DNA of 64,000 bases. Origin: Mucilaginibacter sp. GTDB taxonomy: Bacteria > Bacteroidota > Bacteroidia > Sphingobacteriales > Sphingobacteriaceae. Of the stretch, positions 44,674 to 54,593 are shown piece after piece. The stretch's first letter is position 1. Each line of letters begins with the position of its first letter. The notes beneath the pieces were generated by a model, which made no database searches, had not been told where the DNA came from, and saw nothing but the letters and a program-made list of their open reading frames with translations. Both the position numbers and the translations under genes were made by a program. The stretch is taken from the NCBI RefSeq assembly GCF_028288225.1, contig NZ_JAQBOC010000031.1:62001-126000 (forward strand), read 5' to 3'.

Positions 44674-45333
44674 TCAGGACTTTTTCAAAAGCCCTTTATT
44701 CCATTTAGGGGTATGTAAAAATTGTTTATTGTCTATATAACTTATCCAGCAAACAGTAATTACTACCCCTATCACAGATCCCACTGTTACATCTTCAAAA
44801 AAATGTTCGCTAAGATACATCCGCGAGTAACCTACCGCCGCAGCAATTATTAATAGTAAAATACTCCATTTTTTATTTTTAGTTAGATATGCTATAACTA
44901 CGGCTGCCGAAAATGCAGTTACTGTATGGCCCGATGGAAAGCTGTGGTACTGAAGCATATCAACCCCCTTTACCAGGTGGATAAGGTTTAGTTTATCCTT
45001 ATAAAGTAAGATAGGCCGTGGGGCATCAAAAATAAACTTCGCTACCTGCGCCAATATTGAGGTTATTGCATAGCTGGTTATCATTAAAAATGCTGTGCGA
45101 TAATTATACAACACCAATAAAGCTGACAAAATAATTATTGTCCAGCCATTACCTATATCAGTTATATAGGGCGCAATTTCATCGCCAAAGGAATAATTTT
45201 TACTGTTTACCGCAAAGTAGATAACTTCTTTGGTAAACATTACTTTAACTGTTAAACAGGCGCAAAGCAAAATAAGATAAATGATAAAAAATAGCCTGAT
45301 TTGTTTTAAAACATCATTTATTCCTATATTCAT
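44674..45333 (-). CDS. PAP2-family phosphatase, membrane type
   Basis: About 219 residues, six helices. The three acid-phosphatase motifs are present: KFIFDAPRP, the SFPSGHT motif with catalytic His, and SRMYLSEHFFEDVTVG. Probably dephosphorylates undecaprenyl or lipid phosphates. ATG 45333 chosen over 45366. A partial hairpin (AAGTCACATAA/TTATGACTT near 44629) lies just after its end. Confidence 0.88.
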   Translation of the reverse strand: MNIGINDVLKQIRLFFIIYLILLCACLTVKVMFTKEVIYFAVNSKNYSFGDEIAPYITDIGNGWTIIILSALLVLYNYRTAFLMITSYAITSILAQVAKFIFDAPRPILLYKDKLNLIHLVKGVDMLQYHSFPSGHTVTAFSAAVVIAYLTKNKKWSILLLIIAAAVGYSRMYLSEHFFEDVTVGSVIGVVITVCWISYIDNKQFLHTPKWNKGLLKKS

Positions 45334-45410
45334 CGTGCAAAATAAGCATATCCTTACTGAATGCAAAAAAATGGTTATGTTTACAATTGCTGATCTAATT
45401 ATTTAAGCGA

Positions 45411-47102
45411 ATGTCTAAGAGTTTATTCCGTAAAAAATCTATTCATAAAATTTTAACTGATGTTGCAAGTGGGTTTAGTGATGCAGAGCATTCCGGAGGG
45501 TCACATTTAAAAAAAGAATTAAATGTAAAGGATCTTACGCTGATGGGGATTGCTGCAGTAGTAGGGGCAGGGATCTTTTCGACTATAGGGCTGGCCTCTT
45601 TTCATGGCGGCCCCGGTGTAACCATATTATTTGTACTTACCGCAGTTACCTGCGGGTTTTCGGCTTTATGTTATGCCGAATTTGCTTCGCGGATCCCTGT
45701 AGCCGGCAGCGCTTATACTTATGCATATGCCTCATTTGGCGAACTAATAGCCTGGATAATTGGGTGGGACCTGCTGATGGAATATGCTATAGGCAACATA
45801 GCGGTGGCAATATCATGGAGCACCTATTTTGTGAACCTTTTAGAAGGCTTTCATATCCACATGCCCGAATATCTCACCATGGATTATTTTACGGCATTTA
45901 AAGCACATGAGGCAGTGCAAAACCATACCGCCGAAATAACTGATACCATAAAACAGGGAGCATTGGCATGGAACACGGCTCCTGGGTTTGGAGGGGTTAA
46001 ACTGATTGCTAATATCCCTGCGCTGCTTATAGTTATTGTGATAACTTACCTGGTTTATATCGGGATCCGCGAAACCAAGAAGGCTACCAATGCCATGGTT
46101 TTTTTAAAAATAGCCATAGTTATTGTGGTAATTGCAGTAGGATTTTTTTACGTTACACCCGCCAACTGGCATCCCTTTATGCCAAATGGTTTTAGTGGTG
46201 TAATGAAGGGGGTATCAGGTGTATTTTTTGCCTATATAGGGTTTGATGCCATATCAACAACAGCCGAAGAGTGCCAAAGCCCGCAGCGGGACCTGCCGCG
46301 AGGGATGATCTATTCACTTATTATATGTACGGTGCTGTATATATTGATTGCGCTGGTACTTACAGGTATGGTAAGCTATAAAAAGCTTGCAGTGGGCGAT
46401 CCGCTGGCCTACGTGTTTAACCAGGTAGGATTAACCAAAATGAGTGGTATTATTTCGTTTAGTGCTGTTATTGCAACAGCAAGCGTGTTGCTGATATTCC
46501 AGTTGGGGCAGCCCCGCATTTGGATGAGCATGAGCCGTGATGGTTTATTACCCAAAGCATTTTCACGCATCCATCCTAAATACCACACACCCTCATTTGC
46601 TACTATAGTTACAGGTTTTGTGGTTGCAATACCTGCTTTGTTCATGAACCTTACAGAAGTTACTGATTTAACCAGTATAGGTACCTTGTTTGCCTTTGTA
46701 CTGGTTTGCGGTGGTGTATTACTGCTGCCACGTGAAGCTTCACAGAAAGGGCGTTTCCACCTGCCATACATTAACTCAAAATGGATTGTGCCTGTGGTAT
46801 TTATTGTCGGAGCATATTTTTTAAAGGATCATATATTGACCTTGTTTACAGGCAAAAACGCGCATGAAAATTTCCCAATCTTTTTATTCATTATTTTATC
46901 AACCGTGCTTGCTGTTTTGGCCTTTGTTAAAAACCTTTCATTAATACCTGTACTTGGTTTGCTAAGTTGTTTTTATTTAATGACGGAATTGGGATATACC
47001 AACTGGCTGCGGTTTTTAATTTGGCTGATAATTGGCCTGGTTATATATTTTACCTATGGTTATAAGCACAGTGTGTTAGGTAAGGAAAAGGCAAATAGTT
47101 AA
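45411..47102 (+). CDS. APC-superfamily amino acid permease (cationic amino acid transporter type)
   Basis: 563 residues with about 14 helices. The first helices LTLMGIAAVVGAGIFSTIGL (GAGIF substrate motif) and CYAEFASRIPVAGSAYTYAY are typical of the APC/CAT family; FFAYIGFDAISTTAEECQSP and PRDLPRGM-like QRDLPRGMIYS follow. It imports or exchanges amino acids. It is divergent from the PAP2 gene with a gap of 77 bases. Confidence 0.92.
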   Translation: MSKSLFRKKSIHKILTDVASGFSDAEHSGGSHLKKELNVKDLTLMGIAAVVGAGIFSTIGLASFHGGPGVTILFVLTAVTCGFSALCYAEFASRIPVAGSAYTYAYASFGELIAWIIGWDLLMEYAIGNIAVAISWSTYFVNLLEGFHIHMPEYLTMDYFTAFKAHEAVQNHTAEITDTIKQGALAWNTAPGFGGVKLIANIPALLIVIVITYLVYIGIRETKKATNAMVFLKIAIVIVVIAVGFFYVTPANWHPFMPNGFSGVMKGVSGVFFAYIGFDAISTTAEECQSPQRDLPRGMIYSLIICTVLYILIALVLTGMVSYKKLAVGDPLAYVFNQVGLTKMSGIISFSAVIATASVLLIFQLGQPRIWMSMSRDGLLPKAFSRIHPKYHTPSFATIVTGFVVAIPALFMNLTEVTDLTSIGTLFAFVLVCGGVLLLPREASQKGRFHLPYINSKWIVPVVFIVGAYFLKDHILTLFTGKNAHENFPIFLFIILSTVLAVLAFVKNLSLIPVLGLLSCFYLMTELGYTNWLRFLIWLIIGLVIYFTYGYKHSVLGKEKANS

Positions 47103-47179
47103 GGGATTGAAATAAGGGATTGTTTAATTCAACAATAGGAAATGAATAAAATTGTATCTTCATTTCAAAAAGGAAAGAT

Positions 47180-47434
47180 ATGACTACAACCACTATTATT
47201 GGCTATATGGCGGCATTTGGTACTACAGTTTCCTTTTTACCGCAGGCAATTAAAACAATCCAAACAAAAAACACTTCGGGTATTTCATTATATATGTATG
47301 CCTTGTTTACGGCGGGCACACTTTTTTGGCTCATTTATGGTTTAATGAGCGGGAGTCTGCCTGTGGCAATTGCCAACGTTATAACCTTTGTTTTTGCCAG
47401 TATTATACTGGTATATAAGATAATTTACAAGTGA
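47180..47434 (+). CDS. SemiSWEET sugar transporter
   Basis: 84 residues, three helices, one MtN3-like unit. IIGYMAAFGTTVSFLPQAIK contains the PQ motif, and KNTSGISLYMYALFTAGTLF and LPVAIANVITFVFASIILVY complete the triple-helix bundle. SemiSWEETs dimerise to pass sugars down a gradient. It follows the permease by 77 bases. Confidence 0.92.
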   Translation: MTTTTIIGYMAAFGTTVSFLPQAIKTIQTKNTSGISLYMYALFTAGTLFWLIYGLMSGSLPVAIANVITFVFASIILVYKIIYK

Positions 47435-47640
47435 GGTTGATTAAGTTGGATTAGGTTGATTGAGTTAAATTAAGTTGAGAAAGATTAAGCCGGGAGCGTA
47501 TTATAAAAGCAAAAGAGCCGGATTTTACGAATGAAGTACAACTACCCCAAACCAGGTGTTCAGCGCTCAATATCCGATATTGTTTATTCCTAACTACTTC
47601 AATCTTTACAACAACTTCAACTTTTACAACCTCTCTACAG
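47433..47640. repeat. GGTTGATTAAGTTG and TTTACAAC word spacer
   Basis: GAGGTTGATTAAGTTGGATT and AGGTTGATTGAGTTAAATTA lie at about 47433-47475; CAATCTTTACAACAACTTCA and CTTTTACAACCTC at about 47600-47634. GTTGATTGAGTTAAATT is an exact 17-base match, in opposite orientation, to AATTTAACTCAATCAAC near 2311-2327. The GTTGTAA-type arm links this spacer to 9125 and 48600. Confidence 0.55.
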
Positions 47641-48444
47641 CTCCATAGCAAAAGAAACTCCCTTTACACCATCCTGGTACATCGGCATTACCATGGTGTG
47701 TTTTCCTGTTTTGTCTGTATGCGTTAATTTATTACGAATGTAAGGATAAACCAAATATGCTGCTTTTGTAGAAAGGATCCCAAAGCCTGCACCGGCAACA
47801 ACATCACTAAACCAATGGTCGCGGTGATACATTCTTAAAACACCTGTGGTAACAGCAAAGGTATAACCTACTATGCCGTATATCGGAGATTTCCCTGAAT
47901 ACTCTTGTGCCAAAAACTCGGCCCCCATAAATGCATTGGCCGTATGCCCCGAAGGAAAGGAAAAATAATCACCCTTATTGGGTCGTAAACGATGAGTGGT
48001 GTTCTTTAAGCCATAAACACTTATTCCTGCAATTCCGGCAGAAAGCCCAAGAAGGGCAGTACGGTCAATAAAAGTATTTTTCCCGGAAACGCCAACAAGA
48101 TTTAACCCATACGTTAATACAACGGGTGCAAATTGAAAATAATTTTCAATACTTCCGGGGTAGCGGGGGTAATACTTATTGAAACCGCTGTTTATATAAT
48201 AATCAAAACGGCGCACAGGATGAATTATAAATGTTGCCACTCCATAGCCAACCAAAATGGCGGGTGGTATTAACGCTGCCGTTTTACTGTGCAAATGTTT
48301 TACCGTATCCGGAGCAGTTAAAAGATCCTTTTTTATGGTGTCAGCAATTTTCTTTTTTGCAGTATCTTTAACCTGCGCACTGGCCTCAAACGAAATAAAA
48401 CACAATAAAGCAAATAATATCTTTCTCAATGGCTGATGTTTCAA
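47635..48444 (-). CDS. PAP2-family phosphatase, secreted type
   Basis: 269 residues. Starts with TTG and a signal peptide (KILFALLCFISFEASA). Motifs: LKNTTHRLRP, SFPSGHTANAF and RMYHRDHWFSDVVAGAG. A few helices follow the signal. It may recycle undecaprenyl pyrophosphate or modify lipid A from the outer leaflet; substrate unknown. Second PAP2 gene within 4 kb, but not a close copy of the first. Confidence 0.85.
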   Translation of the reverse strand: MKHQPLRKILFALLCFISFEASAQVKDTAKKKIADTIKKDLLTAPDTVKHLHSKTAALIPPAILVGYGVATFIIHPVRRFDYYINSGFNKYYPRYPGSIENYFQFAPVVLTYGLNLVGVSGKNTFIDRTALLGLSAGIAGISVYGLKNTTHRLRPNKGDYFSFPSGHTANAFMGAEFLAQEYSGKSPIYGIVGYTFAVTTGVLRMYHRDHWFSDVVAGAGFGILSTKAAYLVYPYIRNKLTHTDKTGKHTMVMPMYQDGVKGVSFAMEL

Positions 48445-48682
48445 TTTTAACAGTGTTTGTTCGTTATAGTTTTTATGTTAATAATATTAATATAACAATA
48501 TCAGGATATATTAAACACAAACAAGGTAAAAATATTACTTAAATCTGTAGTAATTCTGAATTAATATTGAGTTAACGTTAAGGATATACGTTAAGACTGT
48601 TGCAAAGGTTGTAATTGTTGAAATGTTTAGTGAATGTTTTTTAACAACTTTAACTGCTTACTACAACTCCAATAACTTAATC

Positions 48683-50635
48683 CTAAATCACCCGATGGAT
48701 CTCAACAGTTTCAGGTGCAGCCAGCATTAAAGGTACTTTTTCAACCGTAACAAAGCTCAGGTCGAGCCCGAAGCCGCGCTCCTCTGATAAGCTTATCTTT
48801 TTCAGGATCTTATAAAAAGCCATTATAAAGCTTTCATAAAACGAAAGGTTATGTGAGCGCGAAAGTACTTTTTCAATAACAACAAACCTGAAATCGCCAA
48901 CAATTTTATGTCTGTTTAATGACTTATAGGTACTGGTGATATCAACCTCGCCTTTTTTTACAAGGTCTTCAACTACTTTTCTAAACAGCAGGTTTATCTG
49001 TTGTTCAACCCTGAAACCGAGTTTGAAATCAATTCTTATCAGTTTGTTAGGTACAAGGAAATCAACCTCGTATTCTCTTTTGTATGGCTCATCAACAACA
49101 TCAACATGCACCAGCCAGTAAACATCTGCCCGTTTGGGTTGCTTTTGCAATATGGAATAAACAATTTTTGATTCTACCTCTGAATTGAAGTTTGCGCTGG
49201 TAAGGTAAACCAGCTGCGACGCATATTTGGGTACTGTTTCGTCGTCACTTAATTCTTTAAGAATGCTAAAATAATCCTCGATCTCAATAAATTTAACATA
49301 CCGGTTGCGGATTTTGCGGGCTGTATGCCATGCCCACATTACGGTGAATAAAAAGAAACCAACCGATAAAGTGAACCAACCACCATGAACAAATTTGACC
49401 AGGTTACCTGCTAAAAATGTACCTTCAATAAGCAGATAGATCACTAAAAATATGCCTACTATATAAGTTGGAAGTTTTTTTCTCCGTAAAAAATTTGCTA
49501 CCAGTAATGTAGTCATTAACATGGCAACTGTAATGCTCAGGCCGTAGGCGGCTTCCATATTAGCCGACTCTTCAAATAAAAGCACTACCCCAACACAACC
49601 TGCGCATAACAGCCAGTTTACACTCGGTACATACAACTGGCCTTTTTGTTCGGATGGATAGTTGATGCGTACTTTTGGCCATAAGTTTAACCTTACAGCT
49701 TCGGCAATAAGCGTAAATGAACCGGATATAAGCGCCTGGCTGGCAATAACTGCAGCAACCGTAGCAATCCCGATACCATATATTAAAAACCACGAAGGCA
49801 TAATTTCATAAAACGGATTATGTAAATTCAAATCCATTCTTTGACCGTTATGTTGTAAAAGCCAAACAGACTGGCCAAGATAATTAAGCACCAGGCAGGT
49901 TTTTACATAGATCCAGCTGATCTGGATGTTTTTACGGCCGCAATGGCCCAGGTCGGAGTATAAAGCCTCGGCACCAGTAGTACACAGAAATACTGCGCCT
50001 ATAATTACCAGTGGGTGAGCTTCGGGAGAATGACTGGTTAATAATTTTAAAGCATAATATGGGCTTAATGCTTTAAATATTGTTGGCGATTGAAAAATAA
50101 AAGTAAGCCCTAAAACGCCCATCATGGTAAACCATATAAACATCATGGGCCCGAAAGCCTTGCCTACCAATGATGTACCAAACTGCTGAATAATAAAAAG
50201 AAAAATTATTATAGCAATAACAATTGGCATGGTTTGCAGGTGCGGAAATGATGTTTGCAGCCCTTCAATTGCTGATGAAATAGTAATGGGAGGGGTAATT
50301 ATTCCGTCTGCAAGTAATGCACACCCACCAATAACGGCCGGTATTATTAGCCATTTGGCACGGCGGCGCACTAATGAAAACAGCGAAAATATGCCGCCTT
50401 CACCTTTGTTATCCGCACGTAGCGTAATAACAACATATTTTAAGGTGGTTTGCAGGGTAAGCGTCCAAAAAATGAGTGAAACGCCCCCTAATATTAATGT
50501 TTCGGAAACATGCTGGTGGCCAACTATGGCTTTAAACACATATAATGGTGAGGTACCTATGTCACCGTAAATTATTCCTAAACTTATTAACAGCCCCGCG
50601 GCAGTTAGTTTTTGCAGCTCTTTATGATTCGACAC
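48683..50635 (-). CDS. kup: Kup-family potassium transporter
   Basis: 650 residues, about 12 helices, then a C-terminal cytosolic region of about 200 residues. It starts (GTG) near LTAAGLLISLGIIYGDIGTS followed by PLYVFKAIVG, the Kup signature; GEGGIFSLFSLV and GCALLADGIITPPITISSAI and TTGAEALYSDLGHCG are conserved. Takes up potassium with protons. GTTGTAA-type words (about 48600-48668) lie after its end. Confidence 0.94.
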   Translation of the reverse strand: MSNHKELQKLTAAGLLISLGIIYGDIGTSPLYVFKAIVGHQHVSETLILGGVSLIFWTLTLQTTLKYVVITLRADNKGEGGIFSLFSLVRRRAKWLIIPAVIGGCALLADGIITPPITISSAIEGLQTSFPHLQTMPIVIAIIIFLFIIQQFGTSLVGKAFGPMMFIWFTMMGVLGLTFIFQSPTIFKALSPYYALKLLTSHSPEAHPLVIIGAVFLCTTGAEALYSDLGHCGRKNIQISWIYVKTCLVLNYLGQSVWLLQHNGQRMDLNLHNPFYEIMPSWFLIYGIGIATVAAVIASQALISGSFTLIAEAVRLNLWPKVRINYPSEQKGQLYVPSVNWLLCAGCVGVVLLFEESANMEAAYGLSITVAMLMTTLLVANFLRRKKLPTYIVGIFLVIYLLIEGTFLAGNLVKFVHGGWFTLSVGFFLFTVMWAWHTARKIRNRYVKFIEIEDYFSILKELSDDETVPKYASQLVYLTSANFNSEVESKIVYSILQKQPKRADVYWLVHVDVVDEPYKREYEVDFLVPNKLIRIDFKLGFRVEQQINLLFRKVVEDLVKKGEVDITSTYKSLNRHKIVGDFRFVVIEKVLSRSHNLSFYESFIMAFYKILKKISLSEERGFGLDLSFVTVEKVPLMLAAPETVEIHRVI

Positions 50636-50828
50636 TTTATACTTTCAAAGGCTCAAAAGTATTAAAAATTACAATTAACTGATTAAATAATAAATATTAA
50701 CAAAAGAAAAGCTAAATTTATGGCTGGGTTAAACCTTACACTGTTAAATTTTGTTAAAATGTATTATAAAATGGCAAGTATCTAAGTTGATAACAGCTTT
50801 ATTTATACTTTTGTAAATAATATACAAC

Positions 50829-51329
50829 ATGAGGCGAAATTCTACCTATAAAAATTCATGGTTCATAATAATTGCGATAGCAATATTTATGAATTTCGCC
50901 TTTTCCAGCGCGATGAGTTATCAACGGAGCGATACAAGCATCCTGCATTTTTTAAAACCGAAATCAACAAAAAATACATTTAAAAATAGCCTGCATTTGG
51001 TATTGCCGCCAATAAGGCCGGCTGTTATATCAACAACCAAGGTTAGCGTTGCAAAACCTGATGACAAGCTGCTAACCAACGTACAGGTATATCCAAATCC
51101 GGTTACAGATCAAATTAATTTAAAGTACGAAATTTCGCGTTCATCAAATGTTACCATAAAAGTTGTGGACGTTTTAGGAAATGAACTCATCACCCTGTAC
51201 TCACAAAGGGTTGAACCCGGTGAAAAAGTAGTAAGCTATCAGTTAAACAGCAAATTAACCAAGGGATTTTACTTTTTAAGGGTTGTTGCCGGTACTGAAT
51301 CAGTGATTAAGAGAATTTCGATTCTCTGA
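50829..51329 (+). CDS. Small protein with type IX secretion sorting domain
   Basis: 166 residues. An N-terminal hydrophobic segment SWFIIIAIAIFMNFAFSS serves as a signal. Then a linker of about 60 residues and a complete T9SS type A sorting domain: VQVYPNPVTDQINLKYEISR, IKVVDVLGNELI, and GFYFLRVVAGTESVIKRIS. Such domains direct surface proteins to PorSS cargo export. Here almost nothing is left as cargo, which is unusual; it may be a tiny surface peptide or a truncated larger gene. Confidence 0.85.
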   Translation: MRRNSTYKNSWFIIIAIAIFMNFAFSSAMSYQRSDTSILHFLKPKSTKNTFKNSLHLVLPPIRPAVISTTKVSVAKPDDKLLTNVQVYPNPVTDQINLKYEISRSSNVTIKVVDVLGNELITLYSQRVEPGEKVVSYQLNSKLTKGFYFLRVVAGTESVIKRISIL

Positions 51330-51412
51330 TTTCGGATTTCGGATGTTCGATTTCGGATTTTTTGGATCAGAAGTGGCAGGATTTTAGAATTTCCGGAATT
51401 ATTCATTTTTTG
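51330..51412. repeat. GATTTCGG word arm
   Basis: GATTTCGGATTTCGGATGTT and CGATTTCGGATTTTTTGG (51331-51367) repeat the word also found at 9926, 32931 and 33436. Following GAAGTGGCAGGATTTTAGAA and TTCCGGAATTATTC resembles the spacer at 36590-36630 in reverse order. Confidence 0.55.
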
Positions 51413-51428
51413 TGCGACTGATTTAATT

Positions 51429-51599
51429 ATGGATGATGAAATTAAACCGTTGACAGGTTTACCAGAATTGGACTTTTGGAGCCAGTTACCTGCGGAAGTT
51501 GAGCAAGCTATAAACGAAGCAAAAGAGGAGCTTAAAAGAGGTGAAGGTATTCCTCACTCTGAAGTTATGGAGGAAATCAAGAGTCGCTTCACTCCCTAA
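51429..51599 (+). CDS. Antitoxin-like small protein
   Basis: 56 residues, too short for routine ORF lists: MDDEIKPLTGLPELDFWSQL and PAEVEQAINEAKEELKRGEG, ending IPHSEVMEEIKSRF. The ending H-x-E-V-M-x-E-I-K is typical of small antitoxins that partner ParE/RelE-like toxins. No toxin follows; the next gene (51607) is ComJ-like and starts seven bases later. So it is an orphan antitoxin or part of an unfamiliar pair. Confidence 0.65.
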   Translation: MDDEIKPLTGLPELDFWSQLPAEVEQAINEAKEELKRGEGIPHSEVMEEIKSRFTP

Positions 51600-51606
51600 A
51601 ATTGAT

Positions 51607-52080
51607 ATGAAATTTAATCTCGATTTTAACACTGCGTATAATCAATTTTACGTTGTTGATAAATTTTTATACGCTGATGCAGATACCGGCTGCGCGGATT
51701 TTTGGACAGATTATGCTTTTGACAATAGATTAGCAGTTAGTTCGGGTGTTTTAGGAATAGGTATTGAGAGTTATGGACATGTTATAGGTCAACTGGAAGT
51801 ATTGAGTTCAGAGAACCAATCAGTAGACTTAAATCTATATGACCATGTTGTTGAAGGATATATCGAACTTGAATCTGGAACTTTACAAGTATTAGATTGT
51901 CCCCATTCTGCAATTGAATTAGAAACATTAGTTCAACCTGGGCCCTATCGTGTTAAAGTATATTCCTCGAATTTGGCAAATACTGATATTGATGAGAATG
52001 AGGGTGACGACTATTATAAGATAGAAATTTGGCCAGGCAGCAACAAAGAATTAAAAGTTCTGAAGAAATTCATTCGCTAA
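51607..52080 (+). CDS. ComJ-like (nuclease-inhibitor-like) protein, tentative
   Basis: About 157 residues from ATG 51607 (MKFNLDFNTAYNQFYVVDKF). The C-terminal half YDHVVEGYIELESGTLQVLD then PGPYRVKVYSSNLANTDIDE, DYYKIEIWPGSNKELKVL resembles the ComJ family, where ComJ inhibits the competence nuclease NucA. The match is from memory and weak in the N-terminal half. The antitoxin-like gene sits seven bases upstream. Confidence 0.5.
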   Translation: MKFNLDFNTAYNQFYVVDKFLYADADTGCADFWTDYAFDNRLAVSSGVLGIGIESYGHVIGQLEVLSSENQSVDLNLYDHVVEGYIELESGTLQVLDCPHSAIELETLVQPGPYRVKVYSSNLANTDIDENEGDDYYKIEIWPGSNKELKVLKKFIR

Positions 52081-52183
52081 TAAATCACTGAAATCTTCAT
52101 ATTGTAAATTGTTCAGTCCTTGACCCCGGCTGAAAATTAACAATAAGTGAAAATCTTAGTTCATTTTTTCTAATTTCGGCTTT

Positions 52184-52795
52184 ATGAAGATAATTGCCAT
52201 AGGTCGCAACTATGCGGAGCATGCTAAGGAGCTTAATAACCCTGTGCCGGGCGTCCCGGTTATATTTATGAAGCCAGAAACTGCGCTGCTGAAAGATAAC
52301 AAGCCTTTTTACCATCCCGATTTTTCGGAAGATATTCACCATGAGATTGAGATAGTAATAAAGATAAGTAAAGAGGGGAAGCACATCAGCGAGCAATTTG
52401 CTCAAAATTATTTTGAAGAAATTGCTTTAGGGGTCGACTTTACCGCCCGAGATATCCAGGCACGTCATAAAGAAAAAGGACTGCCCTGGGAGCTTGCCAA
52501 AGCGTTTGATAATTCTGCACCTGTAAGCGCATTTGTGCCTAAAGCGCAATTTGCCGACTTAAAAGATGTTAATTTTAAGCTTGATGTTAACGGAGAAGAA
52601 AGGCAGGCAGGTAATACCTCAAATATGCTTTTTTCGTTTGAATATATCATTGCTTTTGTGTCAAAATATATCACCCTAAAAAAAGGGGATCTTATTTTTA
52701 CCGGCACACCACAAGGTGTAGCCAAAGTAAATGTTGGCGACAGGCTTGAAGGTTATTTGGAAGATGTGAAAATGCTTGATTTTTACGTTAGATAG
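52184..52795 (+). CDS. Fumarylacetoacetate hydrolase-family protein
   Basis: 203 residues. MKIIAIGRNYAEHAKELNNP, VIFMKPETALLKDNKPFYHP, DIHHEIEIVIKISKEGKHIS (metal Glu pair) and LIFTGTPQGVAKVNVGDRLE are the FAH core. Short members act as acylpyruvate hydrolases or oxaloacetate decarboxylases, using a divalent cation. Substrate unassigned. A word-type arm AGTCAGTAAAGTCCGAAAG (about 52801) follows. Confidence 0.9.
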   Translation: MKIIAIGRNYAEHAKELNNPVPGVPVIFMKPETALLKDNKPFYHPDFSEDIHHEIEIVIKISKEGKHISEQFAQNYFEEIALGVDFTARDIQARHKEKGLPWELAKAFDNSAPVSAFVPKAQFADLKDVNFKLDVNGEERQAGNTSNMLFSFEYIIAFVSKYITLKKGDLIFTGTPQGVAKVNVGDRLEGYLEDVKMLDFYVR

Positions 52796-52799
52796 GGGA

Positions 52800-52845
52800 A
52801 GTCAGTAAAGTCCGAAAGTTAGTAAGGTTCGGGAGTGTGAAAGAA
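52800..52845. repeat. Single AGTCCGAAAG-family arm
   Basis: AGTCAGTAAAGTCCGAAAGT and AGTAAGGTTCGGGAGTG lie between the FAH gene and the M23 peptidase gene. The facing arm is missing. Confidence 0.5.
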
Positions 52846-52873
52846 AAATTAAATACCTGGTTGCGATTAAAGA

Positions 52874-54592
52874 ATGATCAAAAAAAATATTGTTTTCCTG
52901 TTTATAATTTCCTGCTGGTGTTTTAATCTATTTGCGCAAGGGCCCGTGCAGAACATGCAATATCCGCTAAATTTTTTCCGGTACCCGCTTGATCTGCCGC
53001 CGTCAACCGCCGGTTCGTTTGGTGAACTGAGGGGGGCACACTTTCATTCAGGGCTTGATTTTAAAACCAACCAACGCATCGGCTACCCTGTGCATGCCGC
53101 TTATGATGGATATGTTTCGCGCTTGCGTGTACAGTTTGGTGGCTTTGGCCATGCTATCTATATAACCCATCCAAATGGGTATACCACCGTTTACGGGCAT
53201 GTAAAATCGTTTACGCCGGCAATGGAAAAACTTATCCGCGATGAACAATACAGGCAGCAAAGCTATGAGGTTGATTTTAAGCTCGACCCATTACAATTGA
53301 TGGTTTGCCAGGGTGAAGTTATTGCTATGTCCGGGAATGAAGGGGCATCTGCCGGGCCGCATTTGCATTTTGAGATAAGGGATACCCAAACAGAGGAAAC
53401 CATTAATCCGCAATTATTTGGTTTAACTATTCCTGATAAGGTGCCGCCCTCTATAACGGCAATTGGCATTTACCATTTGGATGGTAATCCGTTTAGCGAA
53501 AACACAAAGCGACAGTTTTTTGCGGTGAGAGGCAGCAATGGCAACTATCATTTAACCAATCCCCAGGTAATAAATTTAAACGGGCAAATAGGCTTTGGTA
53601 TCAGCACAACTGATATGACCAGCGCATCAGCCAACCACAATGGCATTTACTCGTGCGAACTGAAACTTGATGGTGTAACGGTATACACCTTCGCGGTAGA
53701 GCGTTTTGCATTTGACCAAACCCACGCCATTAATGCTTATATTGATTATCCCGAATTGATGAAAACCCACCGCTGGATGCAAAAGTGCTTTATATTGCCC
53801 GGCAGCAAGATCTCGCTTTATCCGCAATCAATAAACAGGGGAATAGTTAATTTTAATGATGGCGCCATTCATGATGTTGAATACGTTGTTAAGGATGCAG
53901 CCGGGAATACATCAACCTTAACCTTAAAAGTAAAATCGGGCCATACTGAAAGCAGCCTGTCCACAATTAAGGCTGCGGGTAATTTATTTCATTACGATCA
54001 GAAAAACGAGTTTGCCAACGATAAGGTTAAAGTGGTCATTATGCCCGGCAACCTTTATGATGATGTGAATTTTACTTACAAAATGTTGCCTAAGCGGCCT
54101 GGTGCTTTCTCGGCTACACACAGCATCCATAACCGTTTTACACCGATACATGATAATTATGAGCTTTGGATAAAGCCCGACAGCAATATTGGTAAGTATG
54201 CAGATAAAGCAGTGATTGTTAGTACTGATGGTGCCATGGCGGGCGGTACTTACCAGGACGGCTATATTAAAGGACAGCCACATGCATTTGGCGATTTTTT
54301 TATTAAGCTGGATACCATACCCCCGGTTGTTGTTCCGATAAATATTAAACCAAATGCTGATCTGTCGGCTGCGAAAAGGATATTTTTCAGGATGAGCGAT
54401 AACCTGTCAGGCATAAAATCATATGCTGGTAAAATTGATGGCGAGTGGGTTTTAATGGAGTGGGATTATAAAACTAAAATTCTGAGTTATTGCTTTAATA
54501 CCGATATTGCGGCCGGTAAACATATATTTGAATTAACTGTTACCGATAGTAAAAATAACAGCAAATACTTTACCGCAGCATTTAACAGATAA
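52874..54592 (+). CDS. M23-family metallopeptidase
   Basis: 572 residues. Signal peptide then [20 protein letters not shown] with zinc ligands His58 and Asp62, and [12 protein letters not shown] with His163 and His165. [20 protein letters not shown] and the G-H-V at 108-110 complete the LytM fold, the catalytic domain at about 45-180. An insert [24 protein letters not shown] region separates the strands. The C-terminal 380 residues are beta-sandwich repeats. Probably a periplasmic peptidoglycan hydrolase. One base separates it from the peroxiredoxin gene. Confidence 0.88.
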   Translation: MIKKNIVFLFIISCWCFNLFAQGPVQNMQYPLNFFRYPLDLPPSTAGSFGELRGAHFHSGLDFKTNQRIGYPVHAAYDGYVSRLRVQFGGFGHAIYITHPNGYTTVYGHVKSFTPAMEKLIRDEQYRQQSYEVDFKLDPLQLMVCQGEVIAMSGNEGASAGPHLHFEIRDTQTEETINPQLFGLTIPDKVPPSITAIGIYHLDGNPFSENTKRQFFAVRGSNGNYHLTNPQVINLNGQIGFGISTTDMTSASANHNGIYSCELKLDGVTVYTFAVERFAFDQTHAINAYIDYPELMKTHRWMQKCFILPGSKISLYPQSINRGIVNFNDGAIHDVEYVVKDAAGNTSTLTLKVKSGHTESSLSTIKAAGNLFHYDQKNEFANDKVKVVIMPGNLYDDVNFTYKMLPKRPGAFSATHSIHNRFTPIHDNYELWIKPDSNIGKYADKAVIVSTDGAMAGGTYQDGYIKGQPHAFGDFFIKLDTIPPVVVPINIKPNADLSAAKRIFFRMSDNLSGIKSYAGKIDGEWVLMEWDYKTKILSYCFNTDIAAGKHIFELTVTDSKNNSKYFTAAFNR

Positions 54593-54593
54593 C

